NCBI RefSeq assembly: GCF_009604405.1
Contig: NZ_WEGK01000013.1
Span: 62,001-126,000, forward strand
DNA from: Nocardia macrotermitis
Lineage (GTDB): Bacteria > Actinomycetota > Actinomycetes > Mycobacteriales > Mycobacteriaceae
Direction: 5' to 3'
DNA: 64,000 bases
In this document: positions 7,748 to 16,093 of the stretch, one piece after another
Position numbering within the stretch: position 1 is the first letter of the stretch
Layout of the letters: each line of letters starts with the position of its first letter
The notes under the pieces: generated by a model
What the model was told of the DNA's origin: nothing
Database searches by the model: none
What the model saw: the letters and a program-made list of their open reading frames with translations, nothing else
Position numbers and translations under genes: made by a program

Positions 7748-8325
7748 TCGTCCGCGGGCCCGGTCGAACAGTCCGGGCCCGCAACGGAATTGGGCAGCGG
7801 CTGTCCGGTCTCGCCTGCGACGCGCTTGTTTTCGGTGCTGCTCACGCCGAATATCGACGAACCGGCCCAGAATATATCTGGACTGCAACGGAATTCGTAC
7901 CTTGTGAGATCTCGCCGCTGCTGTGGGTCTCGGACGTGTGTCGCTCGCGCGCTGGAGTGTGTCCTGTCCGGTCCCTGTGTGCTGATCGTGCGTGGGCCTG
8001 GACGGAAATTCCGGGCCTGCAATGGAATTCGCCACGGGCACGATCTCGCCGCTGCTGTGCGCGTCGGGCGAGTATCGCTCGCGCGCTGGAGTGTGTCCTG
8101 TCCGGTCCCTGTGTGCTGATCGTTGGTGGGCCTGGACGAGAATTCCGGGCCTGCAATGGAATTCGCCATGGGGAAGATCTCGCCGCTGCTGGGGTATCGG
8201 ACGAGATCACTCGCGCGCTGGAATGTGCCCCTCCCCGGACCCTTTGCGCTGCTCGTGCGCGGGCCCGTACGAAAATCTCGGCTCGCAACGGAATTCGGTG
8301 CTCGGTCAGTTCGGGTGTGGCGGGA
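7743..8325 (+). repeat. tandem ~119-134-bp repeats starting at the DUF5926 stop codon
   Basis: About four and a half diverged copies begin near 7743, 7862, 7981, 8115 and 8248. Each is anchored on GCTGATCGT (or its variant), followed by a GGGCC...GGCC inverted repeat, then CTGCAAYGGAATTCG, then a GATCTCGCCGCTGCTG-like block. The first anchor contains the stop codon of the DUF5926 gene itself. This array accounts for the whole 578-base gap to the LCP gene. No convincing ORF of its own is present. Confidence 0.85.
7754..7782 (+). terminator. terminator-like hairpin of DUF5926 gene
   Basis: A perfect 10-bp stem, GCGGGCCCGG (7754-7763) with CCGGGCCCGC (7773-7782), and a 9-base loop, 6 bases beyond the stop codon. 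The same hairpin recurs with G-T pairs in the later repeat copies (about 7991 and 8126). No T-run follows. Confidence 0.7.
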
Positions 8326-9663
8326 TCACTTGGTGAGCAGGTTGTCCGGGATGGGTTTGTCGGCGGCGAGGTCGGCGAAGAACTGGCTGGCCTGGGATTT
8401 GTCCCAGAGCAGGACGTTGCCGCTGCCGTCGACGTTCTCGAAACCGCCGATCGGGACGGTGGTGGCGACGGTGTCGGCGTGCAGGGCCCAGGCCAGGCTG
8501 CCGAGGTGCCAGATGTGGTCGCCGTTGTCGACCTGCAGGGTGTCGGTGATGCCGGTGGCCAGCGGCCAGAGTTTGAACGGGTTGACGATGGTGCTCGTGC
8601 TGGTCGCCTTCTTCAGCAGGGCCGCGAGGAACATGCGCTGGTTGTTCATCCGGTCCAGATCCGCGCGCGGGGTGGCGCGGGTGCGCACGAATCCCAGGGC
8701 CTGCGCGCCGTTCAGGTGCTGGCAGCCCGCGGGGAGGTTCAGTCCGGCCTTCGGGTCGTCGATCGCATCGGGCAGACACATATCGATACCGCCGACCGCG
8801 TCCACCATATTCGCGAAACCGCCGAAACCGATCTTCGCGTAATGGTCGATGTGCAGGCCGGTCGCCGTTTCCACGGTCTGTACCAGCAGTTTCGGGCCGC
8901 CCTCGGCGAAGGCCGCGTTCAGTTTGTCGCGACCGTGGCCCGGGATCGGCACGTAGGAGTCGCGCGGGAGGCTGACGATGGTGGTCGAGCCCGACGCCGG
9001 AATGTGCACCAACATGATGGTGTCGCTGCGTTCACCGCCCGCATCCGACGCGTCACCGGTGGAGAGTTCCTTCTCCTGCGCCTGGGTCATGCCCTCGCGA
9101 CTGTCCGAACCGGTCAGCAGCCAGTTGGTTCCGGCGGTCTGCCGGACGCGTCCGGAATAGCTGGACAGCGCGTCGATCCGGTGCAGTGAACTGTCCAGAT
9201 AGATCCCGGCCGCGATCGGCGTGAGGATCAGCACCAGCAGCAGCACCAGAAACCAACGGCCCCAATGGCGTTTGCGGCGTGCCCGGGGTTGCCGCGGGGG
9301 TTGTTCGCGACGTCGCGTGGGCGAAACCGGCGGCGACGGCGGGGATCCCGCACGCCCCCGGGACGAACCTTCGCGACGTTGCGGCGGGCCCTCCTGATAT
9401 CGCTCGGGCCGCTGCGTCGGAGCCCACCCGCGCTCGGCTCCCTGCCGAGGTCCGCGATCACGCGGCGGCGGCGACTGCGGCCCGCCCTGCGACCAGGCCA
9501 ACGGCTGCTGCGGCCCGCGCCCGTCCCGGCGCATGACCTGCGTGGGTTCGCGCGGCGGTTCGCCCTGCCCACCCGGCGTCGGCCGCCGCGCACCGGGGCC
9601 GTTCGGCGGCACCCGCCGCGTCCGTGGATCCCGCGGATCGTACGGGGGTCGCTCGCCGTTCAC
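8326..9663 (-). CDS. LytR-CpsA-Psr (LCP) family cell-wall polymer ligase
   Basis: 445 residues. The first ~150 residues are disordered and rich in Pro, Arg and Gln. A single transmembrane helix follows (WFLVLLLVLILTPIAAGIYL), then an extracytoplasmic LCP domain. Key LCP motifs are GSDSREG, RSDTIMLVHI, SLPRDSYVPIPG (the conserved Arg-Asp pair), KLNAAFAEGG, and FVRTRATPRADLDRMNNQR near the pyrophosphate-binding site. In mycolate-containing bacteria these enzymes join arabinogalactan to peptidoglycan. The GTG at 9663 is the first start that does not run into the upstream CPBP gene, and it gives a product beginning NGERPPYDP; GGAG abuts it, so the start is uncertain. The 3' end abuts the repeat array. 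Confidence 0.9.
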   Translation of the reverse strand: MNGERPPYDPRDPRTRRVPPNGPGARRPTPGGQGEPPREPTQVMRRDGRGPQQPLAWSQGGPQSPPPRDRGPRQGAERGWAPTQRPERYQEGPPQRREGSSRGRAGSPPSPPVSPTRRREQPPRQPRARRKRHWGRWFLVLLLVLILTPIAAGIYLDSSLHRIDALSSYSGRVRQTAGTNWLLTGSDSREGMTQAQEKELSTGDASDAGGERSDTIMLVHIPASGSTTIVSLPRDSYVPIPGHGRDKLNAAFAEGGPKLLVQTVETATGLHIDHYAKIGFGGFANMVDAVGGIDMCLPDAIDDPKAGLNLPAGCQHLNGAQALGFVRTRATPRADLDRMNNQRMFLAALLKKATSTSTIVNPFKLWPLATGITDTLQVDNGDHIWHLGSLAWALHADTVATTVPIGGFENVDGSGNVLLWDKSQASQFFADLAADKPIPDNLLTK

Positions 9664-9695
9664 CTCCGCGATAGTAATGCCCGAAGCTGTGCGTT

Positions 9696-10490
9696 TCAGG
9701 GGAGCCAGGAGACGTGGCCGTGCAGCACGGTATATCCGACATACGCGACCGTATCGATGGTGGCGTGCGCCACGATCAACGGCCACAGCCGGTTGGTGCG
9801 CTGCCAGTAGGTCCCGAAGATCAAGCCCATCACCAGATTTCCGAGACCGCCGCCGAGGCCCTGGTAGAGGTGATAACTGCCGCGCAGCAGCGCCGAGGCG
9901 AGCAGCGACCGGTTCGGCGACCACTCCAGTTGCCGCAGCCGGGTGATCAGATACGCGACCACGATCACCTCCTCGGCCACGGCATTGGCCATCGCGGACA
10001 GGATCAGCGCGGGCAGCCGCCACCAGTGCTCACCCAGCGAACTGGGCACGATGGTGACGCTCAACCCGAGCGCGTGCGCGATCAGATACAACGCCAGCCC
10101 CGGCAGCCCGATCACCGCCGCCAACGCGAGCGCGGGAACGATGTCGCGGCGCAACCGAATTCGCGCCAGCCCGATCATCCTCGGCCCGAATCCACTGCGC
10201 CACAACAGATACAGCCCCAACGCACCCCACCCGACCAGCCGCAGCACACTCAGCAACTGGAACAGCAGATCGATCGTCGACTGCGTGGCCCGCGACGGAT
10301 TCAACGCCACCGACTGCCCACCGATCCCACCCGGCGACAACGCACTCTCCACCAGCGACAGCGCCGCACTGGCCCCGCTCAGCCCGAACGTGACGACCAG
10401 AACGACCAGGATCTCCATCCGGACACCCCGCCGCTCCCGCTCGGAGTCACCCGCAGGCCACACCGGAACAGCACCACCAGCCGAATCCAT
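9696..10490 (-). CDS. CPBP family intramembrane metalloprotease
   Basis: A 264-residue polytopic membrane protein. The family motifs are in order: EEVIVVAYLITRL (Glu-Glu ... Arg), GSYHLYQG (His), and IVAHATIDTVAY (HxxxD). These are the proposed zinc-binding and catalytic residues of Abi/CAAX-like proteases. GTYWQRTNRLWPLIVAH is a typical last-helix sequence. Two starts are possible: 10490, and an internal ATG at 10418 that removes 24 hydrophilic residues and has GGGGTG upstream. It lies 32 bases upstream of the LCP gene and probably shares its transcript. The substrate is unknown. Confidence 0.85.
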   Translation of the reverse strand: MDSAGGAVPVWPAGDSERERRGVRMEILVVLVVTFGLSGASAALSLVESALSPGGIGGQSVALNPSRATQSTIDLLFQLLSVLRLVGWGALGLYLLWRSGFGPRMIGLARIRLRRDIVPALALAAVIGLPGLALYLIAHALGLSVTIVPSSLGEHWWRLPALILSAMANAVAEEVIVVAYLITRLRQLEWSPNRSLLASALLRGSYHLYQGLGGGLGNLVMGLIFGTYWQRTNRLWPLIVAHATIDTVAYVGYTVLHGHVSWLP

Positions 10491-11042
10491 CCCGCCAATC
10501 TAATCCGCCCGCCCCCGCCCCCGACCGCGCCCGGGTGGCGAGGCGACGATCATGACCGTCTATTCGGAGCAACTCCGCGGCGGTGGTGTGCCGCTGTTTT
10601 CGGGCGGGTGAGCGAATCTCCCCGCCGGACAACCGCTGATCGGCGTGGTGCCGCCGCTACCGATTCGGTACGAACAAGCTCGGGCGTACCTGCCCGATCG
10701 TGAGAACGCTCGGGTGCCGATGTGGCCGTGCCGTCGCTCGCCCGGTTCGGTGATGAGGTTCTCCCGAGATTCGGTGAGAGCGTTTGCGGGCGTGCATGTT
10801 CGGTCTCGAGTGCGCAAGGCGGTCGGATCCGGCCGCGCCCTTGCCGGGCGGTGTCGCCCGGGCGCTGCGCGCTCTCGGGACCGTCGCTGCCCGGATGCAG
10901 CGGTGCGGCCTCGGGCTGCTGCCGGGCACGCCGCATTTGGGGCGGCTCGAATTCAAGTGACTTACAACAGTATTCGCAGGTTTGGTCGGAATTCGGGTGC
11001 GGTGCAACGTGATGCGCGGAATGCGTTGCGGCTCGGCGTGAT
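10491..11042. other. 552-base gap without a recognised gene
   Basis: Several open frames cross this gap on both strands, but none shows a start with a ribosome-binding site or a recognisable protein. The only identifiable content is a short degraded copy (10881-10942) of the unknown gene at 1800-2327. Confidence 0.6.
10881..10942 (+). pseudogene. fragment copied from the unknown gene at 1800-2327
   Basis: About 62 bases match, on the opposite strand, the part of the unknown gene encoding SLPECSGAASGC...LLPGVPHLG. I count about four substitutions and one 7-base deletion that breaks the frame. Similarity fades on both sides (weakly traceable to about 10860). It is a non-functional relic or recombination scar. 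Confidence 0.7.
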
Positions 11043-11807
11043 TCACATGTGGCGCATGCCGTGCAGGAAGGGGCAGCCGACGAGGATTCGTACTGCGCGG
11101 CTGAGGGATTGGACGTCTTCGACGGGGGTTTGGAAGGAGAGGCGGATGTCGTGGTCCTCCTCGTCGGTCTCGACGCGCAGGCTGATGCCGTAGCGGTCGA
11201 TGGCGAGGGGGTGGATCGCGCCGCCGCGCAGGCGGGTCGGCAGGTGGCGGGCGAGTTGGGCGACGACGTCGGCGTGGTCGGCGTCCATATGTTGCAGCCA
11301 GGCCGCCTCCAGCTCCCAGAACGGGTCGGGGCGGGCCTCGCGCAGATCCGCGTGACAGACCGATTCCGCGCCGGTCGAATCGGCCAGCACGGCGGAATTG
11401 ATCATCAGGCGCAGCAGGGTCGTGGTGTGCCCGACGTCGAGCAGGGCCGGATGTGGGTGATCCTCGGCGACCGACGAGGCGAGCAGCCGCTGCGTCCCGG
11501 ACGGCACCGCGCGCACCCGCCCGCGCAGCCAGACCAGGGCGCGCACCGGTTCGCGCAGCGGCAGCGGGGTGCGGTCGGTCAGTTCGAGCACGGCCTGGAC
11601 GCCGCCCTCGCCACCGCGGGCGGCGGCGCGCACTGCGGGGGAGTCCATCGGCACCGCGATCACGGCGTCACCGCACTGGCGCAGGTGGTGGACCGTGATG
11701 CTGGCGGGATCGACCCCGGGGAGGGCCAGCATCGCGTGATCGGCATGCACGCAGGCGTTGCGGATCCGTTCGGCGGTGGACGGCGCGAGGGTCGGATTCG
11801 GTCGCAT
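11043..11807 (-). CDS. DUF2470 protein, putative iron-regulated haem-utilisation protein
   Basis: 254 residues. The N-terminal half resembles a split-barrel (pyridoxamine-oxidase-like) fold. The C-terminal half is a DUF2470 domain: WLQHMDADHADVVAQLARHL, then PLAIDRYGISLRVETDEEDH and DIRLSFQTPVED. Proteins of this architecture include HugZ-type haem-degrading enzymes, but I cannot confirm haem ligands here. An IdeR-type iron box lies 49 bases upstream of the ATG. This fits its mycobacterial counterpart Rv3839, which I recall as IdeR-controlled. It is transcribed away from the pheA operon. Confidence 0.85.
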   Translation of the reverse strand: MRPNPTLAPSTAERIRNACVHADHAMLALPGVDPASITVHHLRQCGDAVIAVPMDSPAVRAAARGGEGGVQAVLELTDRTPLPLREPVRALVWLRGRVRAVPSGTQRLLASSVAEDHPHPALLDVGHTTTLLRLMINSAVLADSTGAESVCHADLREARPDPFWELEAAWLQHMDADHADVVAQLARHLPTRLRGGAIHPLAIDRYGISLRVETDEEDHDIRLSFQTPVEDVQSLSRAVRILVGCPFLHGMRHM

Positions 11808-11855
11808 GCATTCCTCCAGGGCTGGTCCCGGCCAGGGCGTATCACGGCGTATCAG

Positions 11856-11874
11856 TTAGGTAAACCTAAGCTAA
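11856..11874. promoter_or_regulatory. IdeR/DtxR iron box
   Basis: TTAGGTAAACCTAAGCTAA matches 16 of 19 positions of the DtxR/IdeR consensus TTAGGTTAGCCTAACCTAA. It lies between the divergent DUF2470 gene and the unknown gene at 11922, placed to repress one or both when iron is plentiful. Confidence 0.82.
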
Positions 11875-11921
11875 GTGAATCTGCCCGGTTGCGCAACCAT
11901 TTCGATCGCTACGGTGGAAAT

Positions 11922-12362
11922 GTGCCGCACGATGCCACCGCTCCCGAACCGGTCCCGCTGACGTTGTCCATGCCCTCCGCCCCGCCCGCGGGTCTGACGG
12001 ACGGGCTGGTCCGGCCGCTGTCCGAGGTCCCGGGAGCCCCGCTGCTCGACGCCGCGGCCCCGGATGTCGAGGTGGCCGAATTCCTCGTCGTGGCAGCGCA
12101 TTCCGTCGGCGGATTCGTCGCCCGCGTCGATTCCGGGGCGCGGGCCGTCGGCGTGGTCGCCGCGACGGTCGCCGCGCTCTGCGGCGAGGACATCCGCCGC
12201 GCCCTGACCCATCCGGACGTCGAATTCCTGCGTGGCCTCGCCCCGGCGGCGGTGGAGGCGCTGCGCGGCGTACTGCTCGCGATCGAGTCCGAAACGCCCG
12301 ACGTCATCGCGAAAGCCCTGGAAGTGCTGCAAACTCCGAGCCCACCGGCAACCGGTCGGTAG
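11922..12362 (+). CDS. hypothetical protein
   Basis: 146 residues, not recognised. The Pro-rich N-terminus (PHDATAPEPVPLTLSMPSAP) leads into an Ala/Val-rich, probably helical body (VAEFLVVAAHSVGGFVARVD, VEALRGVLLAIESE). No signal peptide, metal site or enzyme motif is visible. The GTG at 11922 has GGTGG about 8 bases upstream. It ends 10 bases before pheA and probably shares its transcript, and it lies immediately downstream of the iron box, so iron could affect it too. Upstream codons in the same frame run through the divergent gene and are rejected. Confidence 0.7.
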   Translation: MPHDATAPEPVPLTLSMPSAPPAGLTDGLVRPLSEVPGAPLLDAAAPDVEVAEFLVVAAHSVGGFVARVDSGARAVGVVAATVAALCGEDIRRALTHPDVEFLRGLAPAAVEALRGVLLAIESETPDVIAKALEVLQTPSPPATGR

Positions 12363-12372
12363 TGTCGTATCC

Positions 12373-13293
12373 GTGCCGCGTATCGCCTATTTCGGACCAT
12401 CGGGAACATTCACCGAGATGGCCCTGGCCCGCTTCGAATCCGCCGACGTCTTCGACGAACCGGTCGAACGGGTCGCCGCGCCGAGTCAGGGCGCGGCACT
12501 CGAGCTGATCCGCGACGGCGTGGTCGAGGGCGCGGTGGTGCCGATCGAGAGTTCGGTGGAGGGTTCGATCTCCCCGACGCTCGACGCGCTGGCCCTCGGT
12601 TCGCGACTACAGATCGTCGCCGAGACCGAACTCGACGTCGCCTTCACCATCCTGGCCCGGCCGGGCACCACCCTGGCCGACGTGCGCACGGTCGCCGCGT
12701 ATCCGGTTGCCGCGGCACAGGTCCGGGGCTGGCTGGACGACCGGCTGCCGGGGACCACGCGATACACCTCGGCCTCCAACGCCGCGGCCGCCGAGGACGT
12801 CGTCGCCGGACACGCCGACGCGGCGGTCTCCACCACGCTGGCCGGTGAGCGGCTGGGCCTGGCGGCACTGGCCTCCGGGGTGGCCGATCACGATCAGGCC
12901 GTCACAAGATTCGTCCTGGTCACCCGGCCCCGGCAGGCCCCGCCGCGCACCGGGGTGGACCGCACCTCGCTGGTGGTGCTGGAACTGGCCAACGAACCCG
13001 GTTCGCTGATGCGGGTGTTCGCCGAATTCGCCACGCGCGGAGTCGATCTGACCCGCATCGAATCCCGGCCCACCCGCACCGGCATGGGCACCTACCGCTT
13101 CTACCTGGACTGTGTCGGCCACATCGACGACACCGCCGTTGCCGAGGCGCTGAAGGCGTTGCACCGCACCGCGGGCCGGATCCGCTTCCTCGGTTCGTGG
13201 CCCGCGGGCTCGCCCACCGGGGCCCCGCCGCCGCCCGACGAACCCGCCGCGGCCTGGCTGGCGGATCTGAAGAAGGGAACGGCCGATCTATGA
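12373..13293 (+). CDS. pheA: prephenate dehydratase
   Basis: A 306-residue enzyme for the decarboxylation and dehydration of prephenate to phenylpyruvate in phenylalanine synthesis. The N-terminal catalytic domain begins RIAYFGPSGTFTEMAL. It contains VVPIESSVEGS and the essential Thr-Arg-Phe in the VTRFVLVTRP segment. The C-terminal ACT domain (about residues 195-275) contains NEPGSLMRVFAEFATRGVDL and the phenylalanine-binding ESRP motif, so feedback inhibition by Phe is expected. The GTG at 12373 gives the standard N-terminus. The stop overlaps the next gene (ATGA). Confidence 0.96.
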   Translation: MPRIAYFGPSGTFTEMALARFESADVFDEPVERVAAPSQGAALELIRDGVVEGAVVPIESSVEGSISPTLDALALGSRLQIVAETELDVAFTILARPGTTLADVRTVAAYPVAAAQVRGWLDDRLPGTTRYTSASNAAAAEDVVAGHADAAVSTTLAGERLGLAALASGVADHDQAVTRFVLVTRPRQAPPRTGVDRTSLVVLELANEPGSLMRVFAEFATRGVDLTRIESRPTRTGMGTYRFYLDCVGHIDDTAVAEALKALHRTAGRIRFLGSWPAGSPTGAPPPPDEPAAAWLADLKKGTADL

Positions 13294-13964
13294 GCGGCAG
13301 ACTGATCCTGGTGCGGCACGGTGAGACCGAGGGGAATGTCGCCAAAATTCTCGATACCCGGGTGCCGGGCCGCCCGCTCACCGAACGTGGTGTGGCACAG
13401 GCGAAAGCGTTCGGCGCGGGGCTGGCCGTGCCGCCACGCCGACTGTTCAGCTCGCAGGCGTTGCGGGCCCGGCAGACCGCGCAACACATCGAATCGGTGA
13501 CCGGGGTGCCCGCTCGGGCGCTGGACGGGCTGGCCGAGGTGTTCGTCGGCGAACTGGACGGCAGCAGTACCGAAGCGGCGCACGAAACCTTCCAGGCGAT
13601 CTACAAGTCCTGGCATCTGGGCGAACTGGATCGCCGGTTGCCCGGCGGCGAGAGCGGTCGCGACGTTCTCGACCGCTACCTGCCTGTGCTGGAAGAACTT
13701 CGGCGGACCCACCTGTCCGACGGTGCGGATGGTGACGTGCTGGTGGTCAGCCACGGCGCGGCCATGCGTCTGGTCGGGATGACCCTGGGCGGTATCACCC
13801 CGCCCTTCACCACGAACAACCATCTCGACAACACCGAGACGATCGAACTCCTACCGCGTTATGCCGGAACGGAATTCAACGGCTGGGAGTGCACGCGCTG
13901 GGGTCGGTTCACCCCGCCCTTCGGCAACGAGGCCGAACCCGACGCCGACAATCCGATGGGCTGA
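13290..13964 (+). CDS. histidine phosphatase (phosphoglycerate-mutase-like) family protein
   Basis: 224 residues with the RHG signature near the N-terminus (LVRHGETEGN; R9, H10). A second Arg block follows (SSQALRARQTAQH), and the second catalytic His is in VVSHGAAMRL. The fold is that of cofactor-dependent phosphoglycerate mutases, but members at this locus (the Rv3837c type) are more likely phosphatases of unknown substrate. It overlaps pheA by 4 bases and so is translationally coupled to it. It is convergent with the EspG gene. A short hairpin (13979-14010) lies in the gap but is too imperfect to call. Confidence 0.88.
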   Translation: MSGRLILVRHGETEGNVAKILDTRVPGRPLTERGVAQAKAFGAGLAVPPRRLFSSQALRARQTAQHIESVTGVPARALDGLAEVFVGELDGSSTEAAHETFQAIYKSWHLGELDRRLPGGESGRDVLDRYLPVLEELRRTHLSDGADGDVLVVSHGAAMRLVGMTLGGITPPFTTNNHLDNTETIELLPRYAGTEFNGWECTRWGRFTPPFGNEAEPDADNPMG

Positions 13965-14049
13965 AGACATTTCGACCGGAGTACCCCGACGCCGGAACGC
14001 CGAGGTACTCGTAGCCGATTCGACCCAGGTCCGAGAACCCGAGTTGGAC

Positions 14050-14847
14050 TCAGATCGCGCCCGCGGGCGGATTGAATTCCTCACGCAGCGGCAGCTTTTC
14101 GATCAGATCCTTGATCGCCGTGCGCAACCGACCACTGGTGCCCGTCGACAGTGACGTCCACTGCACGTCGTCGTCGGAGCGGGTGGTGGTCGTGATGAAA
14201 CGACCGTTGCGGGTGTTGAACACGGCGACCGCGCCGTCCGCGATATCGCGGCTGCCGTCGCTGTAGACCACCCCGACGATCGAGGCGTGCGAGGGCACCT
14301 CGACCAGTGCCGCGGCCAGGGTGTGCGCATCCCGGGGCGGGTGGCCGACCTTGCTCAGCCGTTTCGCGGTGGCATTGCTGTCACCGGCGTCCTTGAGGAT
14401 GGGCTCCAGCTCCTCGGTGAGTACGTTCATACCCTCGAGTTCGAGCGGATCGGCGGGGCCGAGCGCGGCGACGATGGTGCCCGGCAGATCGTGCGACGCC
14501 TCGCTCACTACGTAGGTGTCGGGTCCGCGCAGGACCACGACCTCCATCTCGTCACCCTTGGCGATGCACAACCGGTTCACCAGGCCGCCGACGTACCAGC
14601 GCACGGCGACGGCCCAGTGCGGCCGGTCGAGCGCCCGCATCCGGTCCTCCAGGTCACGGTGGACGAACTCACCGTCCAGCAGGTCCCGGGCCGCGAGCGA
14701 CTCGGCGGCCGCGTCGAACGCCTCTTTACGTCTGACGTCGCTGTCGTACCGGGCCAATGTGTCCAGTACGACCGGCACCTGGCTGATCTGCAATTTGTCC
14801 AGCAGGAATTGCATCTCGTCCAGCGTCAGTACAACAGATTCCAGCAT
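14050..14847 (-). CDS. EspG family type VII secretion chaperone
   Basis: A 265-residue EspG-fold protein. The N-terminus MLESVVLTLDEMQFLLDKLQ has the usual alternating hydrophobic pattern. A central WAVAVRWYVGGLVNRLCIAKGDE strand and a final FITTTTRSDDDVQWTSLSTG leading into LRTAIKDLIEKL complete the family pattern. EspG proteins bind cognate PE-PPE dimers in the cytosol and deliver them to the ESX machinery. The ATG at 14847 is chosen because it gives the family N-terminus and follows a G-rich site. It lies 29 bases downstream of the PPE gene in one operon. No ESX core genes (EccA-E, MycP) are in the window. Confidence 0.88.
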   Translation of the reverse strand: MLESVVLTLDEMQFLLDKLQISQVPVVLDTLARYDSDVRRKEAFDAAAESLAARDLLDGEFVHRDLEDRMRALDRPHWAVAVRWYVGGLVNRLCIAKGDEMEVVVLRGPDTYVVSEASHDLPGTIVAALGPADPLELEGMNVLTEELEPILKDAGDSNATAKRLSKVGHPPRDAHTLAAALVEVPSHASIVGVVYSDGSRDIADGAVAVFNTRNGRFITTTTRSDDDVQWTSLSTGTSGRLRTAIKDLIEKLPLREEFNPPAGAI

Positions 14848-14876
14848 GGCCCCACCCCGTCCCCCGCCGAGTACCG

Positions 14877-16040
14877 TCACCTAGCCGACTCTGCGTTCGG
14901 GTCGCCCCCGATGACGCCCGCCGCGATGATCCGACCATCGTTGAAGTACTCGCCGTGTACCAGCTCGTTCTTGTGCTCCAACTCGTCCTCGTCCTCGGAC
15001 TGGTTGCCCAGCAACGGATTTCCGCTGCTGACCGGACGGTTCGAGGCGGGCTGGGTGTTGCCGGTGCTCGCCGGGGTGGTCGGCGCGATCTCGGGCGCGG
15101 TGGCGGTCGGGAAGTTGGTGCCCAGACCCGCGCCCCAGCCCTCCGGGATCTTGAGGTTGCCCGCGCCGTTGCCGATGCCGACCGAACCGCCGCCGGAGAA
15201 CGACACCGCCCGGGTGGCGATGGAGCCGCCGCCCAGGCCGCCCAGGCCGCCGAGCGTGGTCGTGGAAACGCCCGGAGTCGTGGTGGTGGTGCCGGCGATG
15301 CTGTTGGTGACCGCCTCGCCGACGCTCGGCACGGTGGAGGTGACCACGGATCCGGCCACGCCGGCGGTCTGCGTCGCGGCGTCGGTGACGCCCGGGCTGG
15401 ACACCGCGGACTGCGCGGCCGAGATCGCGTTGGCGACCGGGTTCACATCGGCCTGCACCGCCTGGGCGACATCCAGCGCGCCGCCGACGGCTCCGGCGCC
15501 GATCGCGATCGGCGGCGGCATCAGGAAGGCGGCCGGGGTCGCGACCATCAGCGAGGTGGCGGCCTCGTAGGTCTCCATCACCAGCGCGGCGCGGAGCTGG
15601 ATCTCCGCGTAGGCGGCCTCCGCGAGCTCACCGGCGCCGCAGACGTCGCCGCCGCTGGCGTGGGTGGCGACCCGCGCCGCGTCGACGGCGGCGATCTCCG
15701 GCGGGCTCGGCATGACCAGCGAGGCGACCGTGTAGGCCGTGACGTTCGCGGCGGCCTTGGCGGCCATACCCGCGGCCATCGCGGTCTGCTCGCCGCACCA
15801 GCCGGTGAAGGCGGTGACCTGGGCCATCGCGGCGATACCGTTGACACCCAGCAGGCCGACGCCCAGCTCGGCCATCACGCGCGTGAGGGTGGCGGTGGCA
15901 TCGGTCCACGCGGCGGCCAGGCCCGTCCATGAGGTACCCGCGATGCCGATCGGCACGGCGTGCGCGCCGAGGTGCAGCGTGGCCGAATTGATCTCTGCCG
16001 GACGGGCTTCCCAGACCACGCCGGTAATTCCAGCAACCAT
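14877..16040 (-). CDS. PPE family protein (type VII secretion substrate)
   Basis: 387 residues. The N-terminal ~170-residue PPE-type helical domain carries the WxG turn (SWTG, W38-G40) and a Cys pair (C in GWCGEQ and GGDVCGAG). The C-terminal half is low-complexity and rich in Gly, Thr and Val (LGGLGGLGGGS, SFSGGGSVGIGNGAG), ending in an acidic tail (SEDEDELEHKNE). PPE proteins leave the cell through ESX as a dimer with a PE partner. The ATG at 16040 has GGGGA upstream. It is flanked by a PE-like gene upstream and EspG downstream, the full substrate-plus-chaperone set. Confidence 0.88.
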   Translation of the reverse strand: MVAGITGVVWEARPAEINSATLHLGAHAVPIGIAGTSWTGLAAAWTDATATLTRVMAELGVGLLGVNGIAAMAQVTAFTGWCGEQTAMAAGMAAKAAANVTAYTVASLVMPSPPEIAAVDAARVATHASGGDVCGAGELAEAAYAEIQLRAALVMETYEAATSLMVATPAAFLMPPPIAIGAGAVGGALDVAQAVQADVNPVANAISAAQSAVSSPGVTDAATQTAGVAGSVVTSTVPSVGEAVTNSIAGTTTTTPGVSTTTLGGLGGLGGGSIATRAVSFSGGGSVGIGNGAGNLKIPEGWGAGLGTNFPTATAPEIAPTTPASTGNTQPASNRPVSSGNPLLGNQSEDEDELEHKNELVHGEYFNDGRIIAAGVIGGDPNAESAR

Positions 16041-16093
16041 TGTTCTTATCCCCTGTGGTTGATGTCGAAGAAGTAGTTAGTGGTGGATCTCGG

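Noticed and set aside
7743..8325. ~130-bp repeats considered as a CRISPR or an insertion sequence
   Set aside because: Units are too long, diverge throughout, have no unique spacers, and encode no transposase.
13979..14010. Hairpin between the convergent phosphatase and EspG genes as a terminator
   Set aside because: The outer 7 bp pair, but the inner part does not close cleanly; not strong enough.
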